In this document: piece after piece, positions 21,071-32,417 of the stretch
How positions within the stretch are numbered: the first letter of the stretch is position 1
How the letters are laid out: each line of letters begins with the position of its first letter
Assembly (NCBI GenBank): GCA_964016985.1
Contig: OZ024825.1
Location: forward strand, 44,074,523-44,138,522
Reading direction: 5' to 3'
Origin: Anodontia alba
Lineage: Eukaryota; Mollusca; Bivalvia; Lucinida; Lucinidae
DNA: 64,000 nt
Notes under the pieces: model-generated
The model's input: the letters and a program-made list of their open reading frames with translations, nothing else
Database searches by the model: none
Told to the model about the DNA's origin: nothing
Made by a program: the position numbers and the translations under genes

Positions 21071-21300
21071 TTAACCCATTTATGCCGAGTGGACTCACCT
21101 ACCCCATCATTTTAGACAGGTCGATTTCCAACAGAAGGGACACTGGATAGTTTTTAAATATTACCATGTGTTATAGAAATTCCTATATTTAATGCAAACA
21201 GTGTCGACCCTGATCAGACGCCGCATTCTGCGGCGTCTGATCTGGGTCTACACTGTTTGCCAATGTCCCTTTTATGGGACGCTAGGCATAAATGGGTTAA
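21071..21300. mobile_element. MITE family B, complete reference copy
   Basis: The terminal inverted repeats TTAACCCATTTATGCC and GGCATAAATGGGTTAA are exact over 16 bp. The 230-bp unit includes a hairpin at about 21194-21260 with arms AACAGTGTCGACCCTGATCA and TGATCTGGGTCTACACTGTT around GACGCCGCATTCTGCGGCGT. Confidence 0.9.
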
Positions 21301-22122
21301 TACAAAAGGTACACTACTTGTCCTAACTATTCGACGCCCTCTCCTTTAACTTTGTATTAGCTGGAGATATAAAAAGCAAATAAGGCACGGAGTAATCATC
21401 TATAAACAATAGGCTTAAATTTTACTTTATTTAAAAATTCAGTTTGGTTGAGTTCTTGTTTTAGGACACATGAACTCTTGTGGGCCATTTTGTGACGGTC
21501 TCCAAGAGAAGGAGAGAAGGAACAGAAGAGCAGCTAGTAGACAAGAGGACATAGACAAATACTCGTAGAGGGAGAGTGAGGGAAAATGCGACTGACAATA
21601 CAATAGTAGAAGAAACAGGAGCGACCTCAGAGGAGGTTATGTGGGGGTGGCGGGGGGGGGGGGTCAATCGAAACCACTCCTCCCGCGCACTCTCTCTTTG
21701 AATCAAAATTTCATGGGAAACTTGGATAAACTTAATATATTTTGAATACCGTATTTACCCTAAATTTTCACACACCTGCCTCTTTACCTTTAATACATGT
21801 ATATAAGTCTAGTTTACTACCTGTGAATGTGAGTAAAATAGTTGTGTGAGTGGCAAACAGTGTAGACCCTAATCAGACGCCGCGTTCTGCGGCGTCTGAT
21901 CTGGGTCTACATTGTTTTCTCAAGCCTCTTTGTCCGAATACTTAGAGTAAGAACGGTAATTTGATCAAATCGAACCCTCAGAAATTATTCTGGATCTTCC
22001 CCTCAGAAATATTAACATGCCTTATTCCAATACCTCTCAAGCCAGATGCTGTTTTCATTTCATTTTAATACATGTATGTTACTTTATTCTTGCCGTTTTG
22101 TTGTCACACACAACTGGAGTAA
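21301..22122. other. Family B hairpin fragment at 21853-21916; G-rich tract; no gene
   Basis: 21853-21916 repeats the B hairpin (GCAAACAGTGTAGACCCTAA and CTGGGTCTACATTGTTT) without the outer termini. A G run of 11 is at about 21652-21662, within a purine-rich stretch. Confidence 0.55.
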
Positions 22123-22393
22123 CATCACGAAAACGTGCGTATATAATTTTGATCCCCTTAAACCCCTTTTATATAGTAAAACTGGGGTTTACAGGGATGT
22201 ACATTATTTTTATTATTTCTGCTCAAAAACATAGATTGTGGGTCCTCTTTAGAACCGCTTCGTCGAGGCGGTCCTAACGAGTACCCACAATCTAAGTTTT
22301 GAGCAGAAACAAGAAAAATATCAGATTTTTTTATCTGAAAATTTTCATTTTTGGTGGTAAAATTTTCAGTATATTTGAATTGTTTTCGTAATG
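22123..22393 (+). mobile_element. MITE family A, copy 8
   Basis: Left end CATCACGAAAACGTGCGTAT. The right end lost the AGGCG segment and reads TTGAATTGTTTTCGTAATG. Hairpin at about 22219-22308. Confidence 0.87.
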
Positions 22394-22697
22394 AGTTGTT
22401 TGAACTTGGCAAACCGTGAAATTCTGAAACGTGCTCTGGAACACGTTCTCTGACTTTCAGGAAGAAGCTAACAAGCTTATTCGATTATGTCCAGTTGAAT
22501 TGATTCGGCTTAAATGTCCTTACTTTTATTATATCATTCTTCAGCATTTGAATGGTAGGATAGGAGTGGTCCTTCGGTATTGATAAATTAGCGATCTCAT
22601 GGAGGTTTGTTTTCGTGAAACGAACTAGGTGAACCATACATGTATGTAGCAAAGAGTTGCCTTATGAATACAGTAGGTATTTCCCAAATGTTAAATA
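22394..22697. other. No gene seen
   Basis: Non-coding spacer between MITE A copy 8 and the family E MITE. Confidence 0.3.
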
Positions 22698-23026
22698 CAG
22701 TCAACTGTCGTTCTCTCGACTTCAGTTATATCGAATAACCGCTAATCTCGATAAGAAAATCTGGTTCCTCTGAGCATAGAAATCTAAAAACAAGTAACAG
22801 AATATTGTTGAAAAGAGGAGAACTTGCTTCAAAGAGCAATTTCTCCTCTTTTCCACAATATTTGCAGCATATCTCTATTATCAAGAGTCAAATTGCATAT
22901 TCGTTTGTAAAATGTGGTGTTCGAATTATCTCTTGCCAAAATTCGGCAAATCTGATATGTCGTGGTACGGATATCTCGAATTATTTAAGAGAGTCCTTGG
23001 GACTTCGAGATAACGAGAGTCGACTG
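22698..23026. mobile_element. MITE family E, copy 2
   Basis: Flanked by TA on both sides (22696-22697, 23027-23028). Ends are CAGTCAACTGTCGTTCTCTC and GAGATAACGAGAGTCGACTG. The centre repeats the AGAGGAGAA/TTCTCCTCT hairpin of the copy at 6482-6794. Confidence 0.88.
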
Positions 23027-23028
23027 TA

Positions 23029-23324
23029 CTGTTGACACTTTATACACATGTTATGGTAGACTAGCTCCTAGACATTGATGTCATATTTTATCACTCCTAA
23101 CTATAAGCTGATTCAAATTTATGTATGACATCTTGTATAGCCAGTCTCTAATAGTTGGTCTCTGACATCAAGATTAGTTGCTGCTATCAAAAAGGTGAGG
23201 CAAGCAGTAAGTAGTAGATGGCCCTTAGTTCATTAAGTAAATTAATAATTATAATTGATTGATGAAAATAATATTGATATCCGACTAGTAGCTAGTCTAA
23301 TGTTATGGCTGATCTATTCACTTA
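23029..23324. other. No gene seen
   Basis: Spacer between the family E MITE and the minus-strand SINE. No terminus or coding frame recognised. Confidence 0.3.
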
Positions 23325-23525
23325 ATAAGGAATGCCACAACGCTATGAATTTATATGGCTTGCACAGACACTTTGGAACAACGATAAGATGACAATATAA
23401 TGAAGAACTGTGCAAGGAAACACCCAACAACTGTGAGAAGGATTCTCTTCAGACCGGGATTCGAACTACCGACCAGAGTATCACCAGGCGGTCGCTAACG
23501 CTCTGGCCTAATAACGCTCCTCAAT
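23325..23525 (-). mobile_element. tRNA-derived SINE, second family
   Basis: On the minus strand the head contains an A-box-like TTAGGCCAGAGCG (near 23520) and a consensus B-box core GTTCGAATCCC (23465-23455). The body differs from the SINE at 15.6 kb. Spacing of the two boxes fits a tRNA-like promoter. No acceptor stem is formed, so it is not a tRNA gene. Confidence 0.75.
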
Positions 23526-24190
23526 CTTCTTTTATATGACTTTTAAACTTTACTTGATGAGGCTAGATTGTAATCTTTCTAGCTTTTAAACATTGCATCA
23601 ATGGTATGGGAGATAATTTTTGAGCGGTCAGACTGAACAAAAACGGCTTTCAAGATCATGAAATGTTCATTCAACCTTAGCAATGATGAATAACTCCAGT
23701 CACGCTTTATAACTTACAGTTTCTTTTAAATTCGGGAAAGCCTTAATAGTATACAATGTACATAAACCGTATTTATTCTCAATATTCGGAGACCGAAAGT
23801 GTCTACTATGCTTGTCCTAAAATTTGAACTAGTCTATTTCACAATCTGTTAACCTGTCTAAAACGTCTGGATAAGTGTCAAATAGTGTAGACCCAGATCA
23901 TACGCCGCAGTTTGCTCGCTCGGTCCGAATACTTAGGGTTAAATCGTTACAAGGACGAGTCTATAATTAACCAGCCTACCTTACGTTCGATCGAGATCGC
24001 CCTCTTCTTTTTTTCTCTGTAACTACCATTCAGCATTATACTTTTTTTACCCAACAGTGTTCCGGTGTCATGTTTCAACTCCTTAACCGCCATTTTGACT
24101 TTTTTATCGGACTGGACATTACGAAAAGACGCCTATTCAAATATATTGAAAATTTTACAATTTTAGTGTTATTATTTAGAGTCAGCAGTT
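23526..24190. other. No gene; MITE A fragment at 24118-24158 and B fragment at 23879-23912
   Basis: CATTACGAAAAGACGCCTAT at 24118 is an orphan A terminus of about 40 bp. AATAGTGTAGACCCAGATCA is an orphan B arm. Both show that partial copies persist. Confidence 0.55.
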
Positions 24191-24400
24191 TTAACGTTAA
24201 CCCTTGCCACGCTGAATAAGTTAAGATGCCACACCCACTTCTAATTTTCAGTCAGACAGAATACTGATCAAGGTTATTCAGTGATACAAATTCACATACA
24301 TAATGCAAACAGAGCAGATCCAGATCAATTGGCTCTGAAGCCAATTGGTCTGGATCTGCACTGTTTGAAAAGACATGGCATATCCAGGCTAAGCAGGACT
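24191..24400. mobile_element. Palindromic MITE related to family B
   Basis: Left portion GTTAACCCTTGCCACGCTGA, then a hairpin with arms AACAGAGCAGATCCAGATCA and CTGGATCTGCACTGTTT around TGGCTCTGAAGCCA. A reverse fragment of the left portion occurs near 31932-32000 (AATTAGAAGTGGGTGTCATA). Confidence 0.6.
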
Positions 24401-25639
24401 AGAGTTGAACTTTCGTTTTCGAAACTTCTCTACTGTGCTGTATTAAATTTTGATATCTTCCCTTTTATAGCACTCGGTCTGAAAATGACAAAATATATAT
24501 GTATAAGCTTCATTTATTCAAATTTGGGTACAAATCCCAAAATTTAATTCTTTAAATAGGATATATGTTTAGGTGAATATAGGTGAAAATATCAGGAAGG
24601 CTGCGTGATCTCGAGCAATATACATGCATTTTACTCTTATCTCCCAGCTCCAAATTTCTAAATTCATCTGCTGATCTTGCAAAATGATGACAATAAAGAA
24701 GTCTTATTTAGGAATAGAATAAATCTACATTTGTTAACCTAAAATACGTCTGAAAATAGTGCCTGCTTTTATAAATATTGATTAAGGCTACCGTGTTTAC
24801 AGATAGTGTAGACCCAGACCATACGCCACAGAACGCGGTGTCTGATCAGGGTCTACACTGTTTGTCACCTGTCAAGCAGATGCTGGAAACACCAATAGAT
24901 ATTAGGATAGACTTGTTCAATCTTTAGGACAAGTACTGTAAAAGGTTAAGGTATCCGGATAGTTAGGTAAATTATGGTATTTTAAAAATAAAATTAATTG
25001 AATTGCATCATATGAAGAGGGCTCTTAATGCATTTGCTGGCAACCAAATTACATATGGGTAAAGGGTCCTCATCACGTGCACGGATTTCTGAGGATTTAT
25101 GCGCAAACCTAAAAAGAAATGCTCCATTTATTCGGAATGAGAGACAGCTACTGACAGCAGTCGGTGAACTGCATGGAAACTCGTTGGCAACAACTAGGTT
25201 CATTTGATTGGATTCCTCTGTTTCTATCAGTTGCATCTCCATTAAAGTATAGCTTCATTTTCCTTGAGAGATTAACTCTTTCTCCCTTGAGTTTCTGAAA
25301 TCGACTCTTCCATCCGTGTATTTGGTAGTTTCCATTGATGCAGATAGGGGTTTTAGTCTAAAATAAAATAATAATAATAATAATAATAAACAGAAATGGC
25401 AAGCAGTGCAGATCCTGATTAGACGGCCGTCTCATCTGGATTTACACTGTTTGCACATGTAACTGTTTTATTCTGCAGTGATGAATGGGTTAAACATTGT
25501 CATATGCCAATACGACATCAAAATGAAACATTTTCTGTGTAATAAAGCATAAAATGTTAATACACATAAATCATTAATGTGGATAGGTATTATAAAAGTT
25601 AAAAATCATATAAATTCCAATGAAACCTGCAATGAAAAC
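24401..25639. other. B hairpins at 24800-24864 and 25398-25454; no gene
   Basis: Both hairpins lack outer termini. The second has lost most of the loop (ATTAGACGGCCGTCTCATCT). A (TAA)n run of about 22 bp lies at 25368-25389. Otherwise unremarkable. Confidence 0.5.
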
Positions 25640-25975
25640 AAAGGATTCCAAAGATGGACCTAGTCAATGTTTGGTTCACTTTGCCGTTTACCAAATCAAG
25701 TACATATATAAATGTGCATTTGCACAGGATCGAACAAAGTGGCGAAGCCACATAAGAAGGCTGCTGGCGAATACGAAGCCAAAAAGATCAGCGAAGCCCA
25801 GCAGAAACGTGCGCAGCGAACGCCAGAGCTAAGGCATCACAAACAGAGCTTTCTTTCTAAGACCTCTCTTGTGCTATCTGCAACAGGCAGTTTAGTGCTA
25901 AGATTGGTCTCATCAGCCATCTTAGAACACACAAATAATAAAACTTCACGCATTTGATTAGGATTGGTCATTGTC
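25640..25975 (+). pseudogene. LINE ORF2 C-terminal remnant with C2H2 finger
   Basis: Two frames together give a basic segment (AQDRTKWRSHIRRLL) followed by a finger reading CAICNRQFSAKIGLISHLRT plus H and a stop. The C-x2-C-x12-H-x4-H finger after an Arg/Lys-rich tail is typical of the end of non-LTR retrotransposon ORF2 proteins in invertebrates. A frameshift separates the two parts and the rest of the element is absent, so it is a dead 5'-truncated copy. Confidence 0.6.
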
Positions 25976-26039
25976 AGTAATGACAGACGAACTTATATAT
26001 GCATATGTAAATATTCATAAAAATTCCAGGAAGAATATC

Positions 26040-27245
26040 AGTAGCCTTAGTGTTTCTTAGCAAAGAATTGTAACTTCATTTTTTTCCATGACTTCGGACA
26101 AAGGTCAAGGGTAATCCTTGTGAAGAAGATATGGAGCGAACAAGAAATCACTACATTAAATACATAAAGGGACATAATTACATTAAAACTGGAAGAAAGA
26201 TTTCTGTTCCTTTTCTCTACAAATCACCTAATTATGTTTTATATTTTGACAAACATTCATAAAGACAGCTTTGAAAGTATTAAAGCTATAGTCCGGACAC
26301 GAAACATTACAATGTGAATTTTGACTTTGAATTCTGACCTTGACTTCCATCGGACAGGGTTCAGTTATGCGTTCTGCACATCACCTTGGTATGAACGTTT
26401 GACTAAAGTTTCACAAAACTCCTTCAATCCGTTAAGGAGAAATAAGACGGACACGAAAACGTAATGGACAGACAGACAAACGGACAGAAGGACGAACAGG
26501 ACATAATACTACCCGTCTTTTGACAGGCATATAAAACCTCTTTCAGTCGGTGAAGGTGATATGGAACGGACACAACCTCACTTTATGAAATAAATAAATA
26601 ATAATGTCAAAACTGAAAGTAAGGAAACAGTTCTTTTTCTCTGAACAATGTCTGATCATGCCGTATATTTGTAAAAAAGCTTCACGAAGAATTCTTAAAC
26701 AGTTTTAAAGTTATAGAGCGGACATGAAATAGTGCCTGCAATAAACAAAGGGGCGTAATTACGTCAGAGTAGTAGGGTTACGGTTCTTTTTCCCTTTGTT
26801 CATCATGCTTTATATGTGTACAAAGTTTCATGAAGAAATCGTTTTAAAGTTATAGAGCGTACACTACCTCACTATATGATATAAGCAAAGGGACATATTT
26901 ACGTCAGAAGTGAAACTAGGGTTACATTTCTTTTTTCTGTCCACATTGTCTGATCGTGTCTTACTATGTGTACAAAGTTTAATAAAGAAATCTTAAACCG
27001 TTTTGAAGTTATAGAGCGGACACGAACTACTGCCATTTGAACTTCAGCCTTGATGTGTGACCTTGACCTTCATTGAACAGGTCTGCATATCGTCTTGGTA
27101 TTGCGAACATTTGAGCAATGTTAAAGAAAAATCCTTCGATCGATGAAGGAGATATATATAGCGGACACCAAAATTAACGGATAAACGGGCGGACGGCCAA
27201 CGTGACGACATAATACGACCCGTGTTTCGACGAACCGTATAAAAA
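26040..27245 (+). repeat. Second tandem array, ~140-157-bp units in a higher-order pair
   Basis: Units share TTAAAGTTATAGAGCGGACA, then CAAAGGGACATAATTACGTC and GTTCTTTTTC. Unit starts fall near 26137, 26565, 26722, 26861 and 27016. A longer segment (TTTGACTT...TGACCTTGACTTCCAT, ACGGACAGAC-type end) appears at 26300-26490 and again at 27020-27210, so the array holds two higher-order blocks. No coding content. It probably belongs to a bivalve tandem-repeat element like that at 0.9 kb, but no termini were identified. Confidence 0.75.
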
Positions 27246-27285
27246 TGAGGAATCGTGAAGGTGGATGAGTGGCGCGCCTGTGCGC

Positions 27286-27288
<3 letters not shown>

Positions 27289-27361
<73 letters not shown>
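27289..27361. repeat. (TA)n microsatellite, ~73 bp
   Basis: Uninterrupted TA dinucleotides directly after GCGCGTG and before a GGGTGGG-rich stretch. The long frame across it is an artefact. Confidence 0.97.
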
Positions 27362-27364
<3 letters not shown>

Positions 27365-27635
27365 GAAGGGACTTGGGTGGGTAGGGGTGGGATGGGGTTG
27401 GGTTGGGTGTGGTCAGAAAATATGAGGAAGATCGCGTAGTGTATTTTTTTGATATGTGGAATCGTATATATAATATCTACCCAGCCGATACTGTGAAAAC
27501 AATTTTGCCCGTTAAGATTTCTTTGTGTTATCAAGAAATGAAAATTGTCATTTGTCAGTGAATTGGAAATCAAGTCTTTGTCCGGATGATTACAAAACGT
27601 TATAGCCGAACCTTCTGCTTACTGCAACGAACCTC
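27362..27635. other. No gene seen
   Basis: Starts G-rich (GGTGGGATGGGGTTGGGTTG), then AT-rich. Confidence 0.3.
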
Positions 27636-27847
27636 AACCTTTACCACTCTATGGGCAAATTCAGCAGACGACAAACTAATGATATTTATATTTTCCTTCA
27701 GAAAACAGGCTTTTACATTTCGTGCAAATTCTTTCTCCTTCCTTCGGAAACAATTTGTATGAAAAGTCAAAGCCTGTTGTCTGAGGAAAAAAAACTATTT
27801 CAAAATGTCGTCTGCTGAACTGTTTACCCAGCATGCTAAGTGTTAAC
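27636..27847. mobile_element. MITE family F, copy 1
   Basis: AACCTTTACCACTCTATGGG opens it, ATTCAGCAGACGACAAA follows and is mirrored by TTGTCGTCTGCTGAA-like sequence near 27807. The other end reads TTTACCCAGCATGCTAA. The centre folds on AAACAGGCTTTTACATTTCG and its complement. Confidence 0.7.
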
Positions 27848-28519
27848 AAAAGAAGGCACTTAAAATGGTTTCCTACATTTCACTAAGCTAGGACAAGGAG
27901 TTGCAACAATACAATGCAATATACATGCATAATGATAACTACATTCAGGATTGGTGATAATACAAGCAGGATATCAATATCATCTAGTATTTACTTGCTA
28001 TTTATCGCCTACAGCGGGAACAACAATTAATGTCTTCTTGATTGACTCTCTCTGGTGACGGAGACACTGGCCGACAAAACTGAGACACTTACGAGGTACG
28101 ATCAAGAAGTTCTTGGCCCAATATGCTTATAATGAACAAAATGAATTGAAACCCCAAGCAGTTAATAATTCTATCGTTTTCAACATCGTTGGTAGGAAGA
28201 ACAAAATTTCAAAGCTATCGATTTCAGTAGGAATTGGCAGCAAACCGGGAAAGGGTGTGTTAAACTGAGGAATTGAACAAAGTTAGTTAGAGCAGTCATA
28301 AACTGCTTCTGTAGTAAGGGCATATCCCAGAAGGAAATTTATAACGACTTCATTAAAACCCTTGCGGGTGTTCTCCATCTTACAACACGGTGAAGATATG
28401 GGCTGCTGAATTTTAGAGAGGGAGGGAGAGCGCAGAGGATTATGAACTGCCTGGTGCCCTAAAGAGGCTTCTACAGACAAACACGTTCAGCTTGACAGAT
28501 GTGTCCAGTCTGATCATAG
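27848..28519. other. Probable degraded 5' part of the mariner copy
   Basis: Around 28050-28120 the text (GGTACGATCAAGAAGTTCTT) has no clear frame. It precedes the recognisable transposase by about 400 bp. No inverted terminus was found. Confidence 0.25.
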
Positions 28520-28895
28520 GTAACATGGGAAGAAGCCTGCGTGATATAGTTCCACATTAAATAGATATAAGATTTGGTGCAGTTTAGTCTATCTTGACCG
28601 ACATCCTAGGGATGTCCAAGATCTCAGCTAGCCGGGTTCCCAGAATGTTGACGAAAAATCAAAATAAGGGCAGGCTTGATATTTCTAAGTATCTCTTGTC
28701 TCTCTATGAAGATAACCCTGGGGAACTTATGCGTCGAGCACCCTAGCTCACCCCTAAGAAATTTAAGAGAATTTCTTCAGCAGGGAAGGTGATTGCCTCT
28801 ATCTTTTTGGATAGTCATAGCGTTATCATGGTTGAGGAAGAGCGCATGATAAATGGTTCTTATGATGCCGAAGAACTAAGGTGGTTTTTTTTTGT

Positions 28896-28929
<34 letters not shown>

Positions 28930-29193
28930 AAGATATGTACCAGCCCACACATCTCGTGGCTGCTGCGACTAAATGCAGCTTCGTGGTCCTTTCTCATCCC
29001 CCGTATTCTCTAGATTTAGCCCCTTCTATTGGTTTCCAAGTCTGAAAAGTAATATTCGTGTCAGGAATTTTGGAAGCAATAAAGCTTTCGTAGATGCTGT
29101 TGATGAGTACTTCTATTTTGAAGGGATAAGCAAACTGGAACAGCAATGGAGAAAGTTTATGGAGGCAAAGAGAGATTATATTGAGAAATAATG
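28520..29193 (+). pseudogene. Mariner-type transposase, inactivated
   Basis: Recognisable pieces in order: DVLGMSKISASRVPRMLT near 28600-28660, a NPGELMRR segment, FLDSHSVIMVEE near 28800 (a catalytic-region strand), then after a T-tract VPAHTS, SHPPYSLDLAPS in another frame near 28990, and the C-terminal helix SKLEQQWRKFMEAKRDYIEK ending at 29191. The P-H-P-P-Y-S-P-D-L-A-P-S motif is characteristic of mariner transposases. Several frameshifts, an in-frame stop and a poly(T) insertion at 28883-28927 show that it is dead. Catalytic acids cannot all be assigned. Confidence 0.8.
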
Positions 29194-29218
29194 GCACAAT
29201 AATTGCTCTTGGACCTTC

Positions 29219-29499
29219 TGAAAATTTCAGATAAAAAATTCTGATATTTTTCATATTTCTGCTCAAAACATAGATTGTTGGTACTCGGCTTTTTTTTTTT
29301 TTTTTTTCATATTTCTGCTCAAAACATAGATTGTTGGTACTCGTTAGAACCGCCCCGCCGAGGCGGTTCTAACGAGTACCCACAATCTATGTTTTGAGCA
29401 GAAATAAGAAAAATAATGTATACTCCTGTAAACCCCAGTTTTACTATATAAAAGTGGGGTTTAAGGGGGTCAAAATTATATAGGTATGTTTTCGTGATG
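29219..29499 (-). mobile_element. MITE family A, copy 9, left end truncated and arm duplicated
   Basis: The outer left terminus is missing. It begins at CTGAAAATTTCAGATAAAAA directly after the mariner remnant. The hairpin left arm occurs twice (29249-29288 and 29309-29348), separated by a T run of about 20. The right end TAGGTATGTTTTCGTGATG is intact. Confidence 0.85.
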
Positions 29500-29778
29500 A
29501 TATGTTACTACCAACCTTATAGCTACCTAACAAATAGTTCCCTGCTACTAGTAATAACACCAAATCCTGCATTCAAATGTATTAGCCTTACACACTCCGA
29601 TCCTTATAAATAGCGAATAAATGAACAAAACCAAAGAAAACTTCAAACGTTTGAAGAATTAAGACGTTATTCACAATATCAGCGGACAAGTATGAATACT
29701 CTAGACGCCAAACCTACAGCGTTAGGTAAAAAATATATACCGAGCCGTAATCCTACAAAACACCGAAAAGGACATTTT
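29500..29778. other. No gene seen
   Basis: Spacer between MITE A copy 9 and the foldback element. Its last seven bases, ACATTTT, are the left target duplication. Confidence 0.4.
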
Positions 29779-31182
29779 TATGGAAGCCGATGGGGGACAT
29801 TTTGACTTGCGACTAAAGACTTATGACTTAGGAGTTTTGAACTATGACTTCTGACTTTTGAGTAATGGCTTGTGACTTTTAATATGTCTTGTATAATCTT
29901 GATGATAAGAAAAATTGCTTAAGTGTCACATTTTCCTTTGTATATTCAGCAGACGACAGATTGATATTTATCGTTTTATTTCCAAGGATAACGGTGTTGA
30001 CATTTCATGCAAATTGCATGAAATCCCAAAACCTATTTTCCAGGGAAAAAAAGAACAATATTTAAAAATGTCACCTGCTGAAAATTTACCCAACAGGCTA
30101 ATTGTTTTAAGAGTTTGATAAAATTAATATTTTTACAAATGCATTGTGTTGTTTTTCTTGTCTTTCTTTAGCGCTTTAACCAAACCTTAAAGCGCTAAGC
30201 AGATTTGTAGCAGACGATATTCTAAAATTAATTTTGTTATTTTAGAGTAAACAAGACTTGACAAAATCTAGGCAGATTTTCTCCGAAACAACAACAACAA
30301 TAATTATAATGATAATAATAATGATAATAATAATAATGACAATAATAATCATAATGAAAATATTTTAAAGTGTGGTCTAAAGACTTATGACTTATGAGTT
30401 TTGAGTTATGACTTGTGACTTTTAAGTTATGACTTGTGACTTTTGAGATATGACTTGTACCTTCGGTGTCATATTGGTGCGCAACTGCCGCTGGAGAACG
30501 CGCGTAGAAAATGGCTGACGTTGATACAAAGTATAACACCGAAGTTACTTGTAAGTCATAACAAAATAACAAAAAATGTCACAAGTCATAACTCAAAAGT
30601 CACAAGTCATAACTCAAAACTCATAAGTCACAAGTATTTAGATCACATTTTAAAATATTTTTATTTTATTTTATTTTATTTTATTTATTTATTTATTTAT
30701 TTTGAAAAAAAAAATGCCTAGCAAAAATGTAAAGTCTTGTTTACTCTGAAAAAGAAGTAAAATCAATCGTAGAACGTGGTCTGCTAAAAATCTGCTTAGC
30801 ACTTCAAGCTTTGGTTAAAGCCCTAACAAAAGACAAGAAAAAGCAACACAATGCATTTGTATAAATTTTTATTTTATCAAACTCTTTAAACAATTAGCAT
30901 GTTGGGTAAATTTTCAGCAGATGACATTGTAAAATATTGTTCTTATTTTTCCTGACAAATAGGTTTTAGGATTTCATGCAATTTGCATGAAATGTCAAAC
31001 CTATTTCCTTGGAAACAAAACGAAAACTCTGCTGCATATATACAGGAAGTGGTGACACTTAAGCACTTTTTCTTATCATAAAGATTTAATAACTCATAAA
31101 TCACAAGTCATAACTCAAAAGTCACAAATCATAACTCATAAGTCTTTAGTCGCAAGTCAAAATGTCCCCCATCGGCTTCCAT
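29779..31182. mobile_element. 1.4-kb foldback element with 7-bp target duplication
   Basis: The two halves are inverted copies almost throughout. TATGGAAGCCGATGGGGGAC at the left is matched by GTCCCCCATCGGCTTCCAT at the right, and the pairing continues with interruptions through TGACTTGCGACTAAAGAC, family F-like sequence (29946-30117 and 30890-31040), and clusters of an AACTCAAAAGTCACAAGTCA motif, to a centre near 30476-30538. ACATTTT is repeated directly on both sides (29772-29778, 31183-31189). The arms are about 600-700 bp. No transposase is present, so it would depend on another element. Confidence 0.85.
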
Positions 31183-31189
31183 ACATTTT

Positions 31190-32186
31190 CCACCTAAACA
31201 GGCCGTAAAAGGGCTATCGGGTACCGAAAAGGATGAAGTTCAGGATAAATTCTAATGAGTTCTAGAAGTCTGTAGAATTTCTAGCAACCGCCCCAGCAGT
31301 ATTCTCAGTGCTTTCATTATCCATGTGAATTTAAAGAGAAATTCCCTTCAGAATCTACTTTTCTTCAATACAGCTGATGTTTTTGAAGTGTGGTGGTCGT
31401 AAAACATCTTCCTGTCCTTTACTATGGCAGGGTCTCTAACGGGACTCTGCTGAACAAAACGTCGTTGTCCCTGCTATTCCTCTATGGTGTAGAGGCATGA
31501 TTACAAATGCCTAGGATATAACAGTCCCAATATCCAATTTATACTCACCCAAGAGCGCATTGAGTCAAACTATATTACATTGTCCTATATTCGGTGAATT
31601 GTTGGACTAGCCCATTAACCAAACGGGTCGTGGTGTTACACAGAAACCAAGTTATGTGCAGAGCATGCTTCATTTATGAAGATATAATTTTTCCCGTTGA
31701 TAGTCACTGAAATTGTAGTAGAAAACATTCTAAAATGTTTTTTTCCAGAAAATAGGGATTGCCATTTCAAGTGATTTGACTCCTCCGCAGAGTGTACGTA
31801 ACCGCGCCCACATAGATAACGGTTAATTTTGCCTGAAACCCTGAGCCCGGATTTACCCTGCCTTTGCAACAGTGCACAGTCTGCACTCTTTGTCATTAAG
31901 TATGTGAATTTATAGCAACAATCCAGATCAAGTAATCTGATTGGCTGAAAATTAGAAGTGGGTGTCATATCTTAATTTATTTAGCATGACAAGGGTTAAA
32001 ACAGATAAGTGCCATGTTTGGTGGGCCAGACGAGCTAGTTTCGGCAAATTAGGCCTCATCACTGATCCTCAGATAAAACTCAGTATGCAATGGTTGTCTA
32101 ACCTGTATCGTTTGATATTCAGCCATGACAAGCTTTTCTTTTAGAAAAAAATGGCAAAAAAAATCGTAATCTACTGATAATTTAAC
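31190..32186. other. No gene; reverse MITE fragment near 31932-32000
   Basis: The fragment matches the left part of the palindromic element at 24191-24400. Open frames here lack any recognisable domain. Confidence 0.35.
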
Positions 32187-32417
32187 CAGGGCCCAGTTGT
32201 TCAAAGCTAACGACGTCGTTAGTTAACGATTCGTTAAAACTTAAATCGAGTGATACGCGAATATGCTGAAATTTTTTGCTGAAAAAATGTGAGTAGCTTT
32301 TCACATTTTTTCAGCAAAAAATATCAGAATATTGTATATTGAATCTGCTAAAACAGTTAACGAAATGACCCTTAACGAGCTCGTTAAGCTAACGACGCTT
32401 TGAACAACCGGGCCCTG
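32187..32417. mobile_element. MITE family D, copy 2 with both ends
   Basis: CAGGGCCCAGTTGTTCAAAG and CTTTGAACAACCGGGCCCTG are nearly exact inverted ends. Subterminal CTAACGACGTCGTTAG-type palindromes and a central stem (AAAATGTGAGTAGCTTTTCA) resemble 16384-16632. Confidence 0.88.

Noticed and set aside
23455..23525. tRNA gene on the minus strand
   Set aside because: Good B-box core, but no cloverleaf; followed by a SINE body.
27121..27573. 150-codon frame across the TA run
   Set aside because: An artefact of alternating Tyr/Ile codons in the microsatellite; the same applies at 43.6 kb and 62.5 kb.
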